Of a DNA stretch of 64,000 nucleotides, positions 13,819 through 23,048 are shown one piece after another. The DNA comes from Pedobacter miscanthi (GTDB lineage Bacteria > Bacteroidota > Bacteroidia > Sphingobacteriales > Sphingobacteriaceae), in contig NZ_QNQU01000011.1 in assembly GCF_003315595.1 (NCBI RefSeq), forward strand, positions 62,001 through 126,000, written 5' to 3'. The notes beneath the pieces are model-generated. The model was not told the origin of the DNA. It worked only from the letters and a program-made list of their open reading frames with translations, and did not search any database. Position numbers and translations under genes: made by a program. Each line of letters starts with the position of its first letter. The first letter of the stretch is position 1.

Positions 13819-16167
13819 CTAAAACCTTCCTACCAAACTTATTCCATAGGTTTTCGGATTACCTAAATGGGCGGCTCCAAAATCGTAGGCATAATCGACA
13901 TAGGTTTTATTGGCCAGGTTTCTTCCCCAGAAAAACAGATCATACTTTTTAGCAGAAAAACCGATTTTGGCATTATAAACACTATAACCTTTTTGCTGAA
14001 TCTGGTTACTTAAATCATAAAACTGATTTCCTGTAAACAACCATTCGCCGCGTGCAATGGCATTTAACTTAGAGGCTTTATCTACCTCGTAGCTGTACTG
14101 TAAGGCAAGCATAGAAGTAGTTTCGGGTGTATAAATCTGTTTATTATCTGCTAAATCAACCGTTTCTCCTCCTTTTGACACATTTAATGATTTGTAACGC
14201 GCATCAGTATACCCAAAATTATAATCGACACTTAAACCTTTTACAGGACGGGCAGAAAGCTCAAGCTCTACACCTTTACTCGCCAGTTTACCGGCGTTGC
14301 GCGTAGTAGTTAAGGCTTCAGGCAATATGAGAACGGGAATCTGGGCATCGGTAATATTTACATAAAAAGCTGCAATATTTGCGGTTAAACGCTGATCGAA
14401 AAAGGTATTCTTGGTACCGATTTCGAAGTTATTGCTATATTCCGGTTTATAGGTATCAAGCGGTTTTGTTGTTGGATCAGATGCCAGTTGCGTTATCCCT
14501 CCTGCACGGTAACCACGACTATAAGTTGCATAAACATTATTATTATGGCTTAGTGCATAAGTCAGGCTTAATTTAGGCGAGATCGCATTAAAATTTGCTT
14601 TGGCTAACGTATCGCCCTGTGTAACAATCGGATCCATTGTTGGGATAAGGTATTCGCCCGAAGCCAGTAATTTTTTATGCTCGTAATCATAACGCAAGCC
14701 TGCAGTAGCCGTTAACTTTTCGGTTACCTGATAAGAAAGTTGTCCGAAAGCGGCAAAACCAGCGCTTTTACCCGAATTAATGTTTACGGCAGTGGTATTA
14801 GGTTCAGCACCATAAACGGCGCCATCAGCACCAAAATATGAGCCCTGTTTTACCGGATTTTTCTGATAGAAACCATACAAACCGGCTACCCATTTAAATT
14901 TTGAAGTACCAGATGCAGGCGAACTGAATTTAAACTCCTGGGTATATACTTTAACTTTATTCCAGTCTTTACCATAATTATTTACAATAGAAACGATATC
15001 GGCCGGAGAGAAATCGCCATCAATTGGCTGTTTGTAATACCTGTAATTGGATTGATAAGCTGTTTGCGAAGTGAAATTGAAATCATCTCCACTGTAGTTT
15101 GCAGATAACGAAGCGTTAAATAAATTATCGACCATTTCTGTTGTCGAATTTTGGTTTAAATGGAATGGATTGGTTAATGCTTCATCAACCGAACCGGTTA
15201 AAGGGAAAGTACCATTGTTCCTATTTTCGTTATGTTTCACATTTAATGTAAGGGCAAATTTTGATGTAGCCAAAAACTTCAGGTAATAATTACCCAAAAA
15301 GCCATGCAGTTTATCGAATTTTGTGTTGTTAAAAGTATTGGTGTAAAAGCCGTTCTGCGTGTTGTACAATCCGGCAACACCAAAAAAGAGTTTATTCTTA
15401 ATTAAAGCAGTGCGGATACCCAGGCTGTAACGTTGCTGACCATAATTCCCCAAATCAATGCCAGCAAAACCTGTAGTTAAGTTAGTAGGTTGTTTGGTGA
15501 TGATGTTGATCACGCCTCCCATGGCGTTGCGGCCGTACAATGTTCCCTGTGGACCTCGGAGTATTTCAATTCTTTCCACATCAAATAATGACGAAATGTA
15601 GGTATCTAAACCAAACTGGTTTACCCCATCAATATAAGTTGCAATAGCCGGATCATAAGAAGTGGTACCGATTCCCCTTATCGACGTTACATTTCGACCA
15701 TCGCCAGGATTACTGCTGTACAAGTTGGGTACAAGTGTGGCTAAATCCCTCGTATTCTGAATGCGGTAATCGCTGATTTTTGATGCTGAAAATGCAGTAA
15801 CCGCGGCCGGAATGTTCTGTACATTTTCTTCGGTTTTTTGTGCTGAAACGGTTATTTCATCCAGTCGGGAATTGGTTTCTGATAGTACAACATCCAGACT
15901 CTGGTTATTGCTAACGGTTTTAATGGCAGTAGCATAACCAATGGCACTAAATTTTAACGTTAATTTCCCGGCAGGAACATTTGTGATTTCAAAAGCACCA
16001 TTGACCTTACTTACCGTAGATAAATTGGTATTTAATACCCGCACAGTTACATTGGCGATACTTTCATTTTTATCATCTTTTACGGTACCCGATATATTAT
16101 TCTGCTGTGCACCGGCTGCAAAACAGGTTAACAGGAATACCCCTATTAACATTAAAATGTTCTTCAT
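13819..16167 (-). CDS. TonB-dependent outer-membrane receptor
   Basis: A 782-residue receptor. Residues 1-20 are a signal peptide (FAAGAQ). Residues 22-95 form a carboxypeptidase-regulatory-like beta-sandwich (ISGTVKDDKNESIANVTVRVL). Residues about 110-225 are the plug, with VERIEILRGPQGTLYGRNAMGGVINIITKQP. The rest is a beta-barrel ending in the aromatic GISLVGRF. Its length and plug resemble small-molecule (siderophore or cofactor) receptors more than 1000-residue SusC proteins, and no SusD partner is adjacent. It lies downstream of the propeller-cytochrome and DUF1080 genes, so it may import a product of that pair; a terminator sits between them. The ligand is not known. Confidence 0.9.
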   Translation of the reverse strand: MKNILMLIGVFLLTCFAAGAQQNNISGTVKDDKNESIANVTVRVLNTNLSTVSKVNGAFEITNVPAGKLTLKFSAIGYATAIKTVSNNQSLDVVLSETNSRLDEITVSAQKTEENVQNIPAAVTAFSASKISDYRIQNTRDLATLVPNLYSSNPGDGRNVTSIRGIGTTSYDPAIATYIDGVNQFGLDTYISSLFDVERIEILRGPQGTLYGRNAMGGVINIITKQPTNLTTGFAGIDLGNYGQQRYSLGIRTALIKNKLFFGVAGLYNTQNGFYTNTFNNTKFDKLHGFLGNYYLKFLATSKFALTLNVKHNENRNNGTFPLTGSVDEALTNPFHLNQNSTTEMVDNLFNASLSANYSGDDFNFTSQTAYQSNYRYYKQPIDGDFSPADIVSIVNNYGKDWNKVKVYTQEFKFSSPASGTSKFKWVAGLYGFYQKNPVKQGSYFGADGAVYGAEPNTTAVNINSGKSAGFAAFGQLSYQVTEKLTATAGLRYDYEHKKLLASGEYLIPTMDPIVTQGDTLAKANFNAISPKLSLTYALSHNNNVYATYSRGYRAGGITQLASDPTTKPLDTYKPEYSNNFEIGTKNTFFDQRLTANIAAFYVNITDAQIPVLILPEALTTTRNAGKLASKGVELELSARPVKGLSVDYNFGYTDARYKSLNVSKGGETVDLADNKQIYTPETTSMLALQYSYEVDKASKLNAIARGEWLFTGNQFYDLSNQIQQKGYSVYNAKIGFSAKKYDLFFWGRNLANKTYVDYAYDFGAAHLGNPKTYGISLVGRF

Positions 16168-16184
16168 TTTTTTCTTGTAAAAGT

Positions 16185-16215
16185 AAAAAAACGGCTAGCA
16201 TTTCTACTAACCGTT
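16185..16215 (-). terminator. Terminator after the propeller-cytochrome gene
   Basis: On the minus strand AACGGTTAG-TAGAAATG-CTAGCCGTT is followed by TTTTTT. It ends only 18 bp before the ATG of the TonB receptor gene, so any separate receptor promoter must overlap it. Confidence 0.8.
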
Positions 16216-16237
16216 CCTAACAACTATACTAACTAAC

Positions 16238-18211
16238 TTATTTGTTTAAAGAATTGATCCAGCCTGCAATCTTTAAAGCTTCTGCTTTGGTTACCTGCGG
16301 CATTGGAGGCATTTCTGTTGAGTAACCCGGCCAGTTTTGAGGCTGAGGGTTATGGATCAACTGAAATATTTTTTCTGGTGAATATTTACGTTTAGCAATT
16401 TCTGCAAACGGGGGGCCAATTTGTCTTTTGGTTGGGTTGTGGCAGGCCAGGCAGGTATTTTTAGTTAAAAGGCCTTCTACCTCTTTATAGGTAGGTGCTT
16501 TTGCTGCTGTTGTAGCTGGTTTAGCCTCAGTTGCAGCTGCTCCTTTGGCTTCTGGTGCTTTACCCGTGGTGCCTTTTGGTACCGCTGTTTTTTTTGCAGG
16601 TGCAGCTGGTGCTGCTGCAGAGTTCTTAGTGCTTACTTCGCTGGCAGAAAGTTTATTTCCATCAGGAATCTGGTTTAAGGTATAATAGGCTACTGGATGA
16701 ATCAGAGAGTAAAAACCATCCTGCGAACGAATACCATCGAGGGTTAAGGTGTGGATATAATACTGACGGAGATTAGAAACAATAATTCTTGCTTTTAATC
16801 CATCGGCCGAAACTTTAACACCTGAGATTTTTAGTTTTTCGGTATTTACCGGAGGAGAACCATAAACCGGGTGGTATTTATAGATGAAGCTTTCTGCATT
16901 GTACGAAGCCAGATCTTCTGCTGATTTACGGTCAACAGGCATGGTAAATTCTACTTCAAAACCATCAGGCATTGCCCTAACCGCTTTCATTTCGAATGGT
17001 GTTTTGTTATTGTACACCAATCTTTCCAAACCTTCGTTGGCATCACCTGCTGATCCCCAACCACGGTTGGTTTCGCCTACAAATAATGATCCGTCGGTAC
17101 CCCACTCTAATCTTAACACTCCCGAACGAAAACCTTTACGGAAAAGGAAGGCTGCACCTTGTTCTTCACCTTTTACGGTTTCCATAAAAATCCTCGAGAT
17201 GATACTCATACCCTGATCGCCAACTAAAATCTGACCGGCAAACGGACCGAATGTATTGGCAGGAATTTTAACAGGCTCTGCAGAAGAGATACCCAAAATA
17301 CCGTAAGGTAACCAAACTGCCGGTAAACGCAGTTCAGGGAATACCTTTTTCATTTCGAATAAGGTTTTGAACGTTTCGTTTACCCTGTTTTCTGGTTTAA
17401 TGTACCGGCCTTGTTCGTTTTTAATACGGCGTTCGTCCATTTGTGAATAGAAGAAATCGGATTGTAACTTAACAGGAGAATTTGGAAGATTTGTCCACCT
17501 TAAACTTGCCGGGTGTCCCATAAAATCGCCTTTGTTTACTTTCCACAAACCGCCTGATCCTACCCAGTCGCCCTGATTTTCGGTGTAATAAAATTTACCG
17601 TCGATGCTACCGATACCGGCAGGAGAACGGAAACCCGCAGCATAAGGGCTCATTTTACCATCTTCGGTAATGTTCATGGCCCAACCACGCATGGGTACAC
17701 GGCTTTCGGCACGCCACCATTCTTCATCGCCAAAGGCAACGTTTGCAGTAACCATAAAGGTACCATCAGGCATTAACTTCGGTCCGAAGCTATATTCGTG
17801 ATAGTGACCACTTAAAGGCCATGCATAAATGGTTTCGTATACATCAGCTTTACCATCCTGATCTTTATCAACCAGTTTGGTTAATTCGCCACGTTGTGCC
17901 ACGTATAATGCACCATTTTTATAGGCAATACCTAAAATTTCGTGCAGTCCGTAGGCAAACCTGCGCCAGTAAGGTTTGGCACTGGTTGGGTTTTCTACAA
18001 TAAACACTTCTCCCCTGCGGGTAGAAATGGCCAGATCGCCGTTTGGCATGGTAATTAAACCACCAACTTCTAAAATCGGTCCTTCTGGTACGCGTACTTT
18101 ATTTATTTTGAAAAAATCTTCTTCTTTCGGGGTTTCCTGTGCAAAAACTGTAGAAAAGCTAAAACTTAATGCCAGTATTGCTAATTTTTTGAATGTATTT
18201 CTCATTGTCAT
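16238..18211 (-). CDS. Secreted beta-propeller dehydrogenase-like protein fused to cytochrome c
   Basis: About 657 residues. After a signal peptide (ending VFAQ) a propeller of the soluble glucose/sorbosone dehydrogenase type covers roughly 35-420 (GGLITMPNGDLAISTRRGEVFIV, AAGFRSPAGIGS, ILVGDQGMSIISR). A beta-rich segment covers 420-520. A linker of about 55 residues rich in Ala, Pro, Thr and Lys (520-575) leads to a C-terminal class-I cytochrome c with CLACH (about 587-591) and the axial-ligand region EMPPMP. This layout suggests oxidation of a sugar-like substrate with electrons passed to the haem. Known PQQ-binding residues cannot be confirmed by eye. ATG 18211 is used because the upstream in-frame codon is GTG. 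It starts 5 bp after the DUF1080 gene. Confidence 0.82.
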   Translation of the reverse strand: MTMRNTFKKLAILALSFSFSTVFAQETPKEEDFFKINKVRVPEGPILEVGGLITMPNGDLAISTRRGEVFIVENPTSAKPYWRRFAYGLHEILGIAYKNGALYVAQRGELTKLVDKDQDGKADVYETIYAWPLSGHYHEYSFGPKLMPDGTFMVTANVAFGDEEWWRAESRVPMRGWAMNITEDGKMSPYAAGFRSPAGIGSIDGKFYYTENQGDWVGSGGLWKVNKGDFMGHPASLRWTNLPNSPVKLQSDFFYSQMDERRIKNEQGRYIKPENRVNETFKTLFEMKKVFPELRLPAVWLPYGILGISSAEPVKIPANTFGPFAGQILVGDQGMSIISRIFMETVKGEEQGAAFLFRKGFRSGVLRLEWGTDGSLFVGETNRGWGSAGDANEGLERLVYNNKTPFEMKAVRAMPDGFEVEFTMPVDRKSAEDLASYNAESFIYKYHPVYGSPPVNTEKLKISGVKVSADGLKARIIVSNLRQYYIHTLTLDGIRSQDGFYSLIHPVAYYTLNQIPDGNKLSASEVSTKNSAAAPAAPAKKTAVPKGTTGKAPEAKGAAATEAKPATTAAKAPTYKEVEGLLTKNTCLACHNPTKRQIGPPFAEIAKRKYSPEKIFQLIHNPQPQNWPGYSTEMPPMPQVTKAEALKIAGWINSLNK

Positions 18212-18216
18212 CACAA

Positions 18217-19626
18217 TTAAAACAAAATGGTATAATTTAACCTGGTTCCTATGGCTACAATAAATTGTTTTTTGCCATCAACATCTCTAATTACGGGTTT
18301 GGCTGATCCATCGGCCAACTGGATGTAATAAGATTTATCGTCAACCAGGTATAAACCTTTACCTGCTTCTTCGATATTTGAAGCAGTTGCCAATAAGAAA
18401 TACAGGTCTTTTGACGGTTTATCAACCAAAATTTCGCGGCTTAAACCCTGTCCGTTTTCCAATACTTTAACCGCATCGGTAACATGAGTTCCGTTAATGA
18501 TGTATTTAAATTCCGGGCGTTCCTGATTATCTACAACATAACCTTTGGTTCTGAAACCTGTACCTGTAGTATCGGTAATCCAGGCCGCCTGATCGTTTGC
18601 TAATTTCGCAATGGCCAAAACCGGTTTTTTGGTAAAACGAGTAATACTGCCTAACGGACGTGAGGTTCCATTACCGCGACCATCCCACATTGGGGTAGCA
18701 TCAACGAAATTACCGTGCCAGCCCTGTAATAAGGTTCCGTTATCCAAATCGTAACTGAAAGCCGTTTTTTCTGGTCCGCCTACTGAAATGGCATGTACCG
18801 AACGTACTCCTGGAACCACATCAACAAAACTTCTGATCATGTTATTGCTTGCCGCTTCGATATAAATCGGATCGGCACCTCCCCTTTGTTCTGATCTTGG
18901 AATATCAGATAACTCGGTGATTGAGATATTTTTAAAAGCAACTGAACCGTGATCGCCCTGTAAACGTAACGGGCCTTTTGCTTTTTCAGCACCTGCCGCA
19001 CCTCTGGTTGCGCCAAAAAGTTCAACATTTTCGTGGATCAATACACCGTTTAATTCAACGCTGATGATTTTTGCATTTTGTGTTTTTGTTCCGGAAGCAT
19101 CAAATTTTGGTGCCTGGAAAATAATTTTAATGTGCTGCCATAAACCAGGTGCTTTACTTGCATTCTGACGTGGTGCAATACCTCCAAAACCTTTTTCGGC
19201 TTCGGGTTTGCTATCATCCCAACGCTGGTAAATACCGCCGTTGTTTGATGAGGTAGCATTTTTTAAACCCCAGGCATCATCAATCTGGATTTCGTAATTC
19301 CCCTGAAGGTAAATACCAGAATTGGTTCCTTTAGCAGTTAAATAATCCAGTTCTACAGCTACATCGCCATATTCGTTAACCGTATACAAATCAGAACCAG
19401 CTTTTTTTGCGGTAGATTGGTTTACTAATATACCTTCGCCTTTGGTTGTTTTTAAAACATTTTCGGCATTAAGATCGGCAACCACATTTTGGGCAAGCGA
19501 CCATGAATTTGAAGGGTTTTTGAAGGCAGAAAGATCTTTAAGATCGATACGCTGACCGAATGCCAGCAGGGTTCCGCAGAGCCAGATGATGGCTGTAAAC
19601 CCCGTCTTCGAGACGTTGATGTTCAT
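18217..19626 (-). CDS. Secreted DUF1080 (3-keto-disaccharide hydrolase-like) protein with extra C-terminal domain
   Basis: A 469-residue exported protein with a signal peptide ending LLAFGQ. Residues about 30-240 are a DUF1080 concanavalin-like domain: NSGIYLQGNYEIQIDDAWG, GGIYQRWDDSKP, PGLWQHIKIIFQAPKFD, GPLRLQGDHGSVAFKNI. DUF1080 proteins include 3-keto-disaccharide hydrolases. Residues about 250-469 form a second domain (SFVDVVPGVRSVHAISVGGPE ... GTLLQGWHGNFVDATPMWDGRG) that resembles a module I recall from cytochrome c-associated proteins of Planctomycetes and Bacteroidota. Its tight coupling to the cytochrome fusion downstream fits an oxidise-then-cleave system for glycosides (inference). 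Confidence 0.8.
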   Translation of the reverse strand: MNINVSKTGFTAIIWLCGTLLAFGQRIDLKDLSAFKNPSNSWSLAQNVVADLNAENVLKTTKGEGILVNQSTAKKAGSDLYTVNEYGDVAVELDYLTAKGTNSGIYLQGNYEIQIDDAWGLKNATSSNNGGIYQRWDDSKPEAEKGFGGIAPRQNASKAPGLWQHIKIIFQAPKFDASGTKTQNAKIISVELNGVLIHENVELFGATRGAAGAEKAKGPLRLQGDHGSVAFKNISITELSDIPRSEQRGGADPIYIEAASNNMIRSFVDVVPGVRSVHAISVGGPEKTAFSYDLDNGTLLQGWHGNFVDATPMWDGRGNGTSRPLGSITRFTKKPVLAIAKLANDQAAWITDTTGTGFRTKGYVVDNQERPEFKYIINGTHVTDAVKVLENGQGLSREILVDKPSKDLYFLLATASNIEEAGKGLYLVDDKSYYIQLADGSAKPVIRDVDGKKQFIVAIGTRLNYTILF

Positions 19627-19681
19627 ATATTTGGTTTGTTAGTTTAATCCTTGTTCAGGGATTAAGGTTTCCTTAAGTATT

Positions 19682-19757
19682 AGGCTGTATCATAATTACT
19701 ATTCGATTTTTCCTTCGATGCGCTCAGGATGACAAATTTATATTTATGATACAGCCT
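19682..19757. repeat. MITE-like element: 14-bp perfect inverted repeats around a shared core
   Basis: AGGCTGTATCATAA (19682-19695) and TTATGATACAGCCT (19744-19757) are exact reverse complements. The loop carries the TCCTTCGA...CTCAGGATGACAA repeat also seen at 13771-13797. It lies between the first GH92 gene and the DUF1080 gene and could stop read-through. Confidence 0.8.
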
Positions 19758-19767
19758 TGATTGTTTT

Positions 19768-22056
19768 TTATTTTTCTGTTGATAATGAAAAAGGGAAATC
19801 AGCAGGATTTGTACCTCTTGTTTTGTTTGGCGTTGCGGTCATGTTAAAGTCTAATACGGCGCCTTTTTGCAAACCACTGTGACTGATCCAGTTTTTAGAA
19901 TAAGGTTTACCATTCATCTGCAAGGTTTGTACGTAACGATTGTTATCGCTATTGCTTGGTGCATTGATGACAACAGTTTTACCGTTTTCTAAAGTAATGG
20001 TTACCTTTTTAAACAAAGGTGCACCTAAAACATACTGATCAACTGCTGGTGTTACCGGGTAAAAACCCATTGCAGAGAAAACATACCAGGCAGAAGTTTG
20101 CCCGTTATCTTCATCACCGCAATAACCATCAGGTGTAGCTTTGTACATTCTGTTCATGGTTTCGCGTACCCAATATTGCGTTTTGTAAGGGGCACCGCCA
20201 TAATTGTACAGGTAAATCATGTGCTGGATAGGCTGGTTACCATGTGCATACTGGCCCATATTTGCAATCTGCATTTCACGTATTTCGTGAATTACACCAC
20301 CATAAGCACTTTCGTCGAATACCGGAGGCATAGAGAAAACCGAATCTAATTTGGTTACAAATTTATCATGTCCGCCCATTAATTTGGCTAAACCATCAAC
20401 ATCCTGGAAAACCGACCAGGTATAGTGCCAGCTATTACCTTCGGTAAATGCACCACCCCATTTAAACGGACTGAACGGGCTTTGGAAAGTTCCGTCCTGG
20501 TTTTTACCACGCATTAAGCCAGAAGCCGGATCGAAAAGGTTTTTGTAATTCATGGCTCTTTTCTTATAGATGTCGATCTCCGATGCCGGTTTACCTAAAG
20601 CCCTACCCAATTGATAGATGGTAAAGTCATCATACGAATACTCTAAAGTTTTAGCCGCATTTTCGTTCTTTTTCACATCGAAAGGCACATAACCCAATTC
20701 GTTGTAATATTTAACGCCATCACGACCAACAGCTTCCATCGGACCTTCGTTGTTGGCACCATGTTTTACCGCCTGCCATAAAGTTTCGATATCGTAACCG
20801 CGCATGCCTTTGATGTATGCATCAGAAACTACCGAAGCAGAGTTGTTACCCACCATAATGTTGGCATAACCAGGGCTGCTCCACTCTGGCAACCAACCAC
20901 CTTCTTTGTAATCGTTGATTAAGCCCTGTTGCATTTCTTTGTTGATAGAAGGATAAACCAGGTTTAAGAAAGGATATAAAGCCCTGAAAGTATCCCAAAA
21001 ACCGGTACCGGCAAACATATAACCCGGTAAAACCTGACCATTATATGGGCTCCAGTGTACAATCTGATTTTGTGCATCAACTTCGTACAATTTGTTCGGG
21101 AAGAACAGGGTACGGTACATGGCCGAATAAAAAGTACGGGCCTGATCGATGGTACCACCTTCAACCGAAATTTTGCTTAACGTTTTGTTCCAGATTGCTC
21201 TGCCTTTTGCTTTTGTAGCATCGAAACCATCGTTAGCCAGTTCTCTTTTTAAGTTAAGATCGGCCTGTTCGAAACTGATAAAAGATGAAGCTACTTTTGC
21301 AATTACCTGCTCGCCTTTTTGCGTAGCAAAACCGATAACAGCACCAGCGTGATCTACAGTCAGTTCTAAATCTTTATCATTTAATTTTTTGTCATCCCAT
21401 GTTTTGGCCAGTTTGAAATCTTTATTGAAATAGATTACAAAATAGTTTTTGAAATTTTTAGGCAACGGACCACGTGCATATTTTGTGGTATAACCGATGA
21501 TTTTTCTTTCAGCCGGAATGATTTTAATATACGATCCCCTGTTCTGGGCATCTACAACTACGTAAGAACTATCGGTTTTAGGGAAAGTAAACCTGAATTG
21601 AGCAGCTCTTTCTGTAGGGGTAATTTCGGTGGTTACATCAGCATCTGCCAAATAAACACTGTAATAATATGGTTTAGACACCTCTGCTTTGTGGCTGAAC
21701 CAACTCGCACGGTCGTCATCAGTAAATTTTAATTTCCCGGTTACGGGCATAATAGAGAAAGCGCCGTAATCGTTCATCCATGGTGATGGCTGGTGGGTTT
21801 GTTTAAAACCGCGGATTTTATCGGCTTCGTAAGTGTAAGCCCATCCGTCGCCACTTTTACCCGTTTGTGGTGTCCACATGTTCATACCCCAAGGCAATCC
21901 GATTGCCGGGTAGGTATTTCCGTTTGACAATGCCGGCTTGGAAGCTGTTCCCATTAAAGGGTTTATCCAGTCAACCGGGTCTGTAACCTTGCCTATTGTT
22001 TGTGCGAAGCTGGTTGTTGCCGCAAAACCCAATAAAGCGATAAATAGTCGTTTCAT
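19768..22056 (-). CDS. GH92 alpha-mannosidase (copy A), secreted
   Basis: A 762-residue Ca2+-dependent exo-alpha-mannosidase family protein with a signal peptide ending TTSFAQ. The N-terminal beta-sandwich has NGNTYPAIGLPWGMNMWTPQTG and GFKQTHQPSPWMNDYG. The (alpha/alpha)6 catalytic region has AGTGFWDTFRALYPFL, GNSWHYTWSVFQDVDGL, HGNQPIQHMIYLYNY and GDEDNGQTSAWYVFSAMGFYPV, which holds the family's catalytic acidic residues. GH92 enzymes trim alpha-1,2, -1,3, -1,4 or -1,6 mannose from N-glycans and yeast mannan; the linkage cannot be read from sequence. It follows a peptidase-like gene by 37 bp in the same direction, and a second GH92 lies at 32.5 kb. Confidence 0.95.
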   Translation of the reverse strand: MKRLFIALLGFAATTSFAQTIGKVTDPVDWINPLMGTASKPALSNGNTYPAIGLPWGMNMWTPQTGKSGDGWAYTYEADKIRGFKQTHQPSPWMNDYGAFSIMPVTGKLKFTDDDRASWFSHKAEVSKPYYYSVYLADADVTTEITPTERAAQFRFTFPKTDSSYVVVDAQNRGSYIKIIPAERKIIGYTTKYARGPLPKNFKNYFVIYFNKDFKLAKTWDDKKLNDKDLELTVDHAGAVIGFATQKGEQVIAKVASSFISFEQADLNLKRELANDGFDATKAKGRAIWNKTLSKISVEGGTIDQARTFYSAMYRTLFFPNKLYEVDAQNQIVHWSPYNGQVLPGYMFAGTGFWDTFRALYPFLNLVYPSINKEMQQGLINDYKEGGWLPEWSSPGYANIMVGNNSASVVSDAYIKGMRGYDIETLWQAVKHGANNEGPMEAVGRDGVKYYNELGYVPFDVKKNENAAKTLEYSYDDFTIYQLGRALGKPASEIDIYKKRAMNYKNLFDPASGLMRGKNQDGTFQSPFSPFKWGGAFTEGNSWHYTWSVFQDVDGLAKLMGGHDKFVTKLDSVFSMPPVFDESAYGGVIHEIREMQIANMGQYAHGNQPIQHMIYLYNYGGAPYKTQYWVRETMNRMYKATPDGYCGDEDNGQTSAWYVFSAMGFYPVTPAVDQYVLGAPLFKKVTITLENGKTVVINAPSNSDNNRYVQTLQMNGKPYSKNWISHSGLQKGAVLDFNMTATPNKTRGTNPADFPFSLSTEK

Positions 22057-22093
22057 TTGTTGTGTTTGTGTTTTATATGCGTATAATTATTTT

Positions 22094-22765
22094 CTAAACT
22101 TGCGAATTTTTAACGTAATCTGCCCAAAGTCCATCTAAATCTTTACCAGTTAATTTGGTCCAGATTTCTTTAGTATAGGTATGGTCTCTTAAAGAAGCAT
22201 CAACGGCTTTAATGGTACCTGGTTTTACATCTTTTTCTATCCAGGCAAAAAATGCGGCAGTAATACGGTAACTGTTTTTATAGCTATGATCAGGTTTTAA
22301 TGCAGGCAGCGACCATTTGGCACCAGCATTATCAACGCCGAATTTATAACGTGCATAATCGGCAATACCTTCGGTTAACCAGCCCGGACCAACACTACGG
22401 CCATAATCCTGCACAATGTGCATTACCTCATGGGTAACTACATCAATATCTTCGGGGTGTTTGATCATCCACATCGAACTAAAAGTTACTTTACCGTCAG
22501 CGGTGGCAGCTACGCCTTTATAAGCTGTATCTACAAAAAACTTTACTTCTTTAATGGTAGAGGGATTATATTCTTTCGCCAGTTTAGGATAAACTTCGAA
22601 AAAGGTTTTGATCAGGCGCTTTTTAAGTTGCGGATCAAGTTCTTTGAAGTTGCTTTCGAAAGACAAGGTATAACCGCCTTTTTTAGTGATTTCCTGCGCT
22701 TTCAACTGCACTGATAAGGCCGAAATAAGCATCACAAAAACCGATAGAATTGATATTTTTTTCAT
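22094..22765 (-). CDS. Basic secretory protein-type metallopeptidase (single domain)
   Basis: A 223-residue exported protein with a signal peptide ending VQLKAQ. Its body matches the plant/bacterial basic secretory protein family: ADGKVTFSSMWMIKHPEDIDVVTHEVMHIVQDYG, GPGWLTEGIADYARYKFGVDNAGAKWSLP, SYRITAAFFAWIE. HEVMH is a zincin HExxH motif, and the glutamate of WLTEGIADY is the likely third zinc ligand. Peptidase activity is predicted for this family. It heads the unit that includes GH92 copy A, with a LacI-type operator 60 bp upstream, and is a paralogue of the gene at 23049. Confidence 0.85.
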   Translation of the reverse strand: MKKISILSVFVMLISALSVQLKAQEITKKGGYTLSFESNFKELDPQLKKRLIKTFFEVYPKLAKEYNPSTIKEVKFFVDTAYKGVAATADGKVTFSSMWMIKHPEDIDVVTHEVMHIVQDYGRSVGPGWLTEGIADYARYKFGVDNAGAKWSLPALKPDHSYKNSYRITAAFFAWIEKDVKPGTIKAVDASLRDHTYTKEIWTKLTGKDLDGLWADYVKNSQV

Positions 22766-22825
22766 TTATAATGGGATATTAGTGTTTTTGGTTAGCGTTT
22801 AATTCTGCAAATTAAATATTTTATG

Positions 22826-22837
22826 TAAAACGTTTTA
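22826..22837. promoter_or_regulatory. LacI-type operator TAAAACGTTTTA
   Basis: Perfect 12-bp palindrome about 60 bp upstream of the peptidase-GH92 unit. It is one of nine related sites in the window. Confidence 0.7.
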
Positions 22838-22900
22838 GTAAATGATCAAAAATTTTACTTTAGTGATGGTTATTTTTACAAAATGGGCTTAAAAAGCTAT

Positions 22901-22987
22901 CGTCATTTCGAGCGGAGTGCAACGAAGTCGAGAAATCTATCTCCAGATAGATCTCTCCGCTACACTGCATTTCGGTCGAGATGACGA
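22901..22987. repeat. CGTCAT...ATGACG dispersed palindromic element, copy 3
   Basis: Starts CGTCATTTCGAGCGGAGTGC and ends TTTCGGTCGAGATGACG. It has a central ATCTATCTCCAGATAGAT hairpin. Confidence 0.85.
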
Positions 22988-22997
22988 CTACCCGTTA

Positions 22998-23047
22998 AGA
23001 GAAGTCAAGTTTTTACGTGCATATTGCCAATCAAACTTGACTTCTCT
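22998..23047 (-). terminator. Perfect 15-bp inverted repeat after the duplicated-domain peptidase gene
   Basis: AGAGAAGTCAAGTTT (22998-23012) and AAACTTGACTTCTCT (23033-23047) are exact complements, beginning 2 bp past the stop at 23049. No T-run follows on the minus strand, so it may be an mRNA-stabilising hairpin rather than a terminator. Confidence 0.6.
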
Positions 23048-23048
23048 A

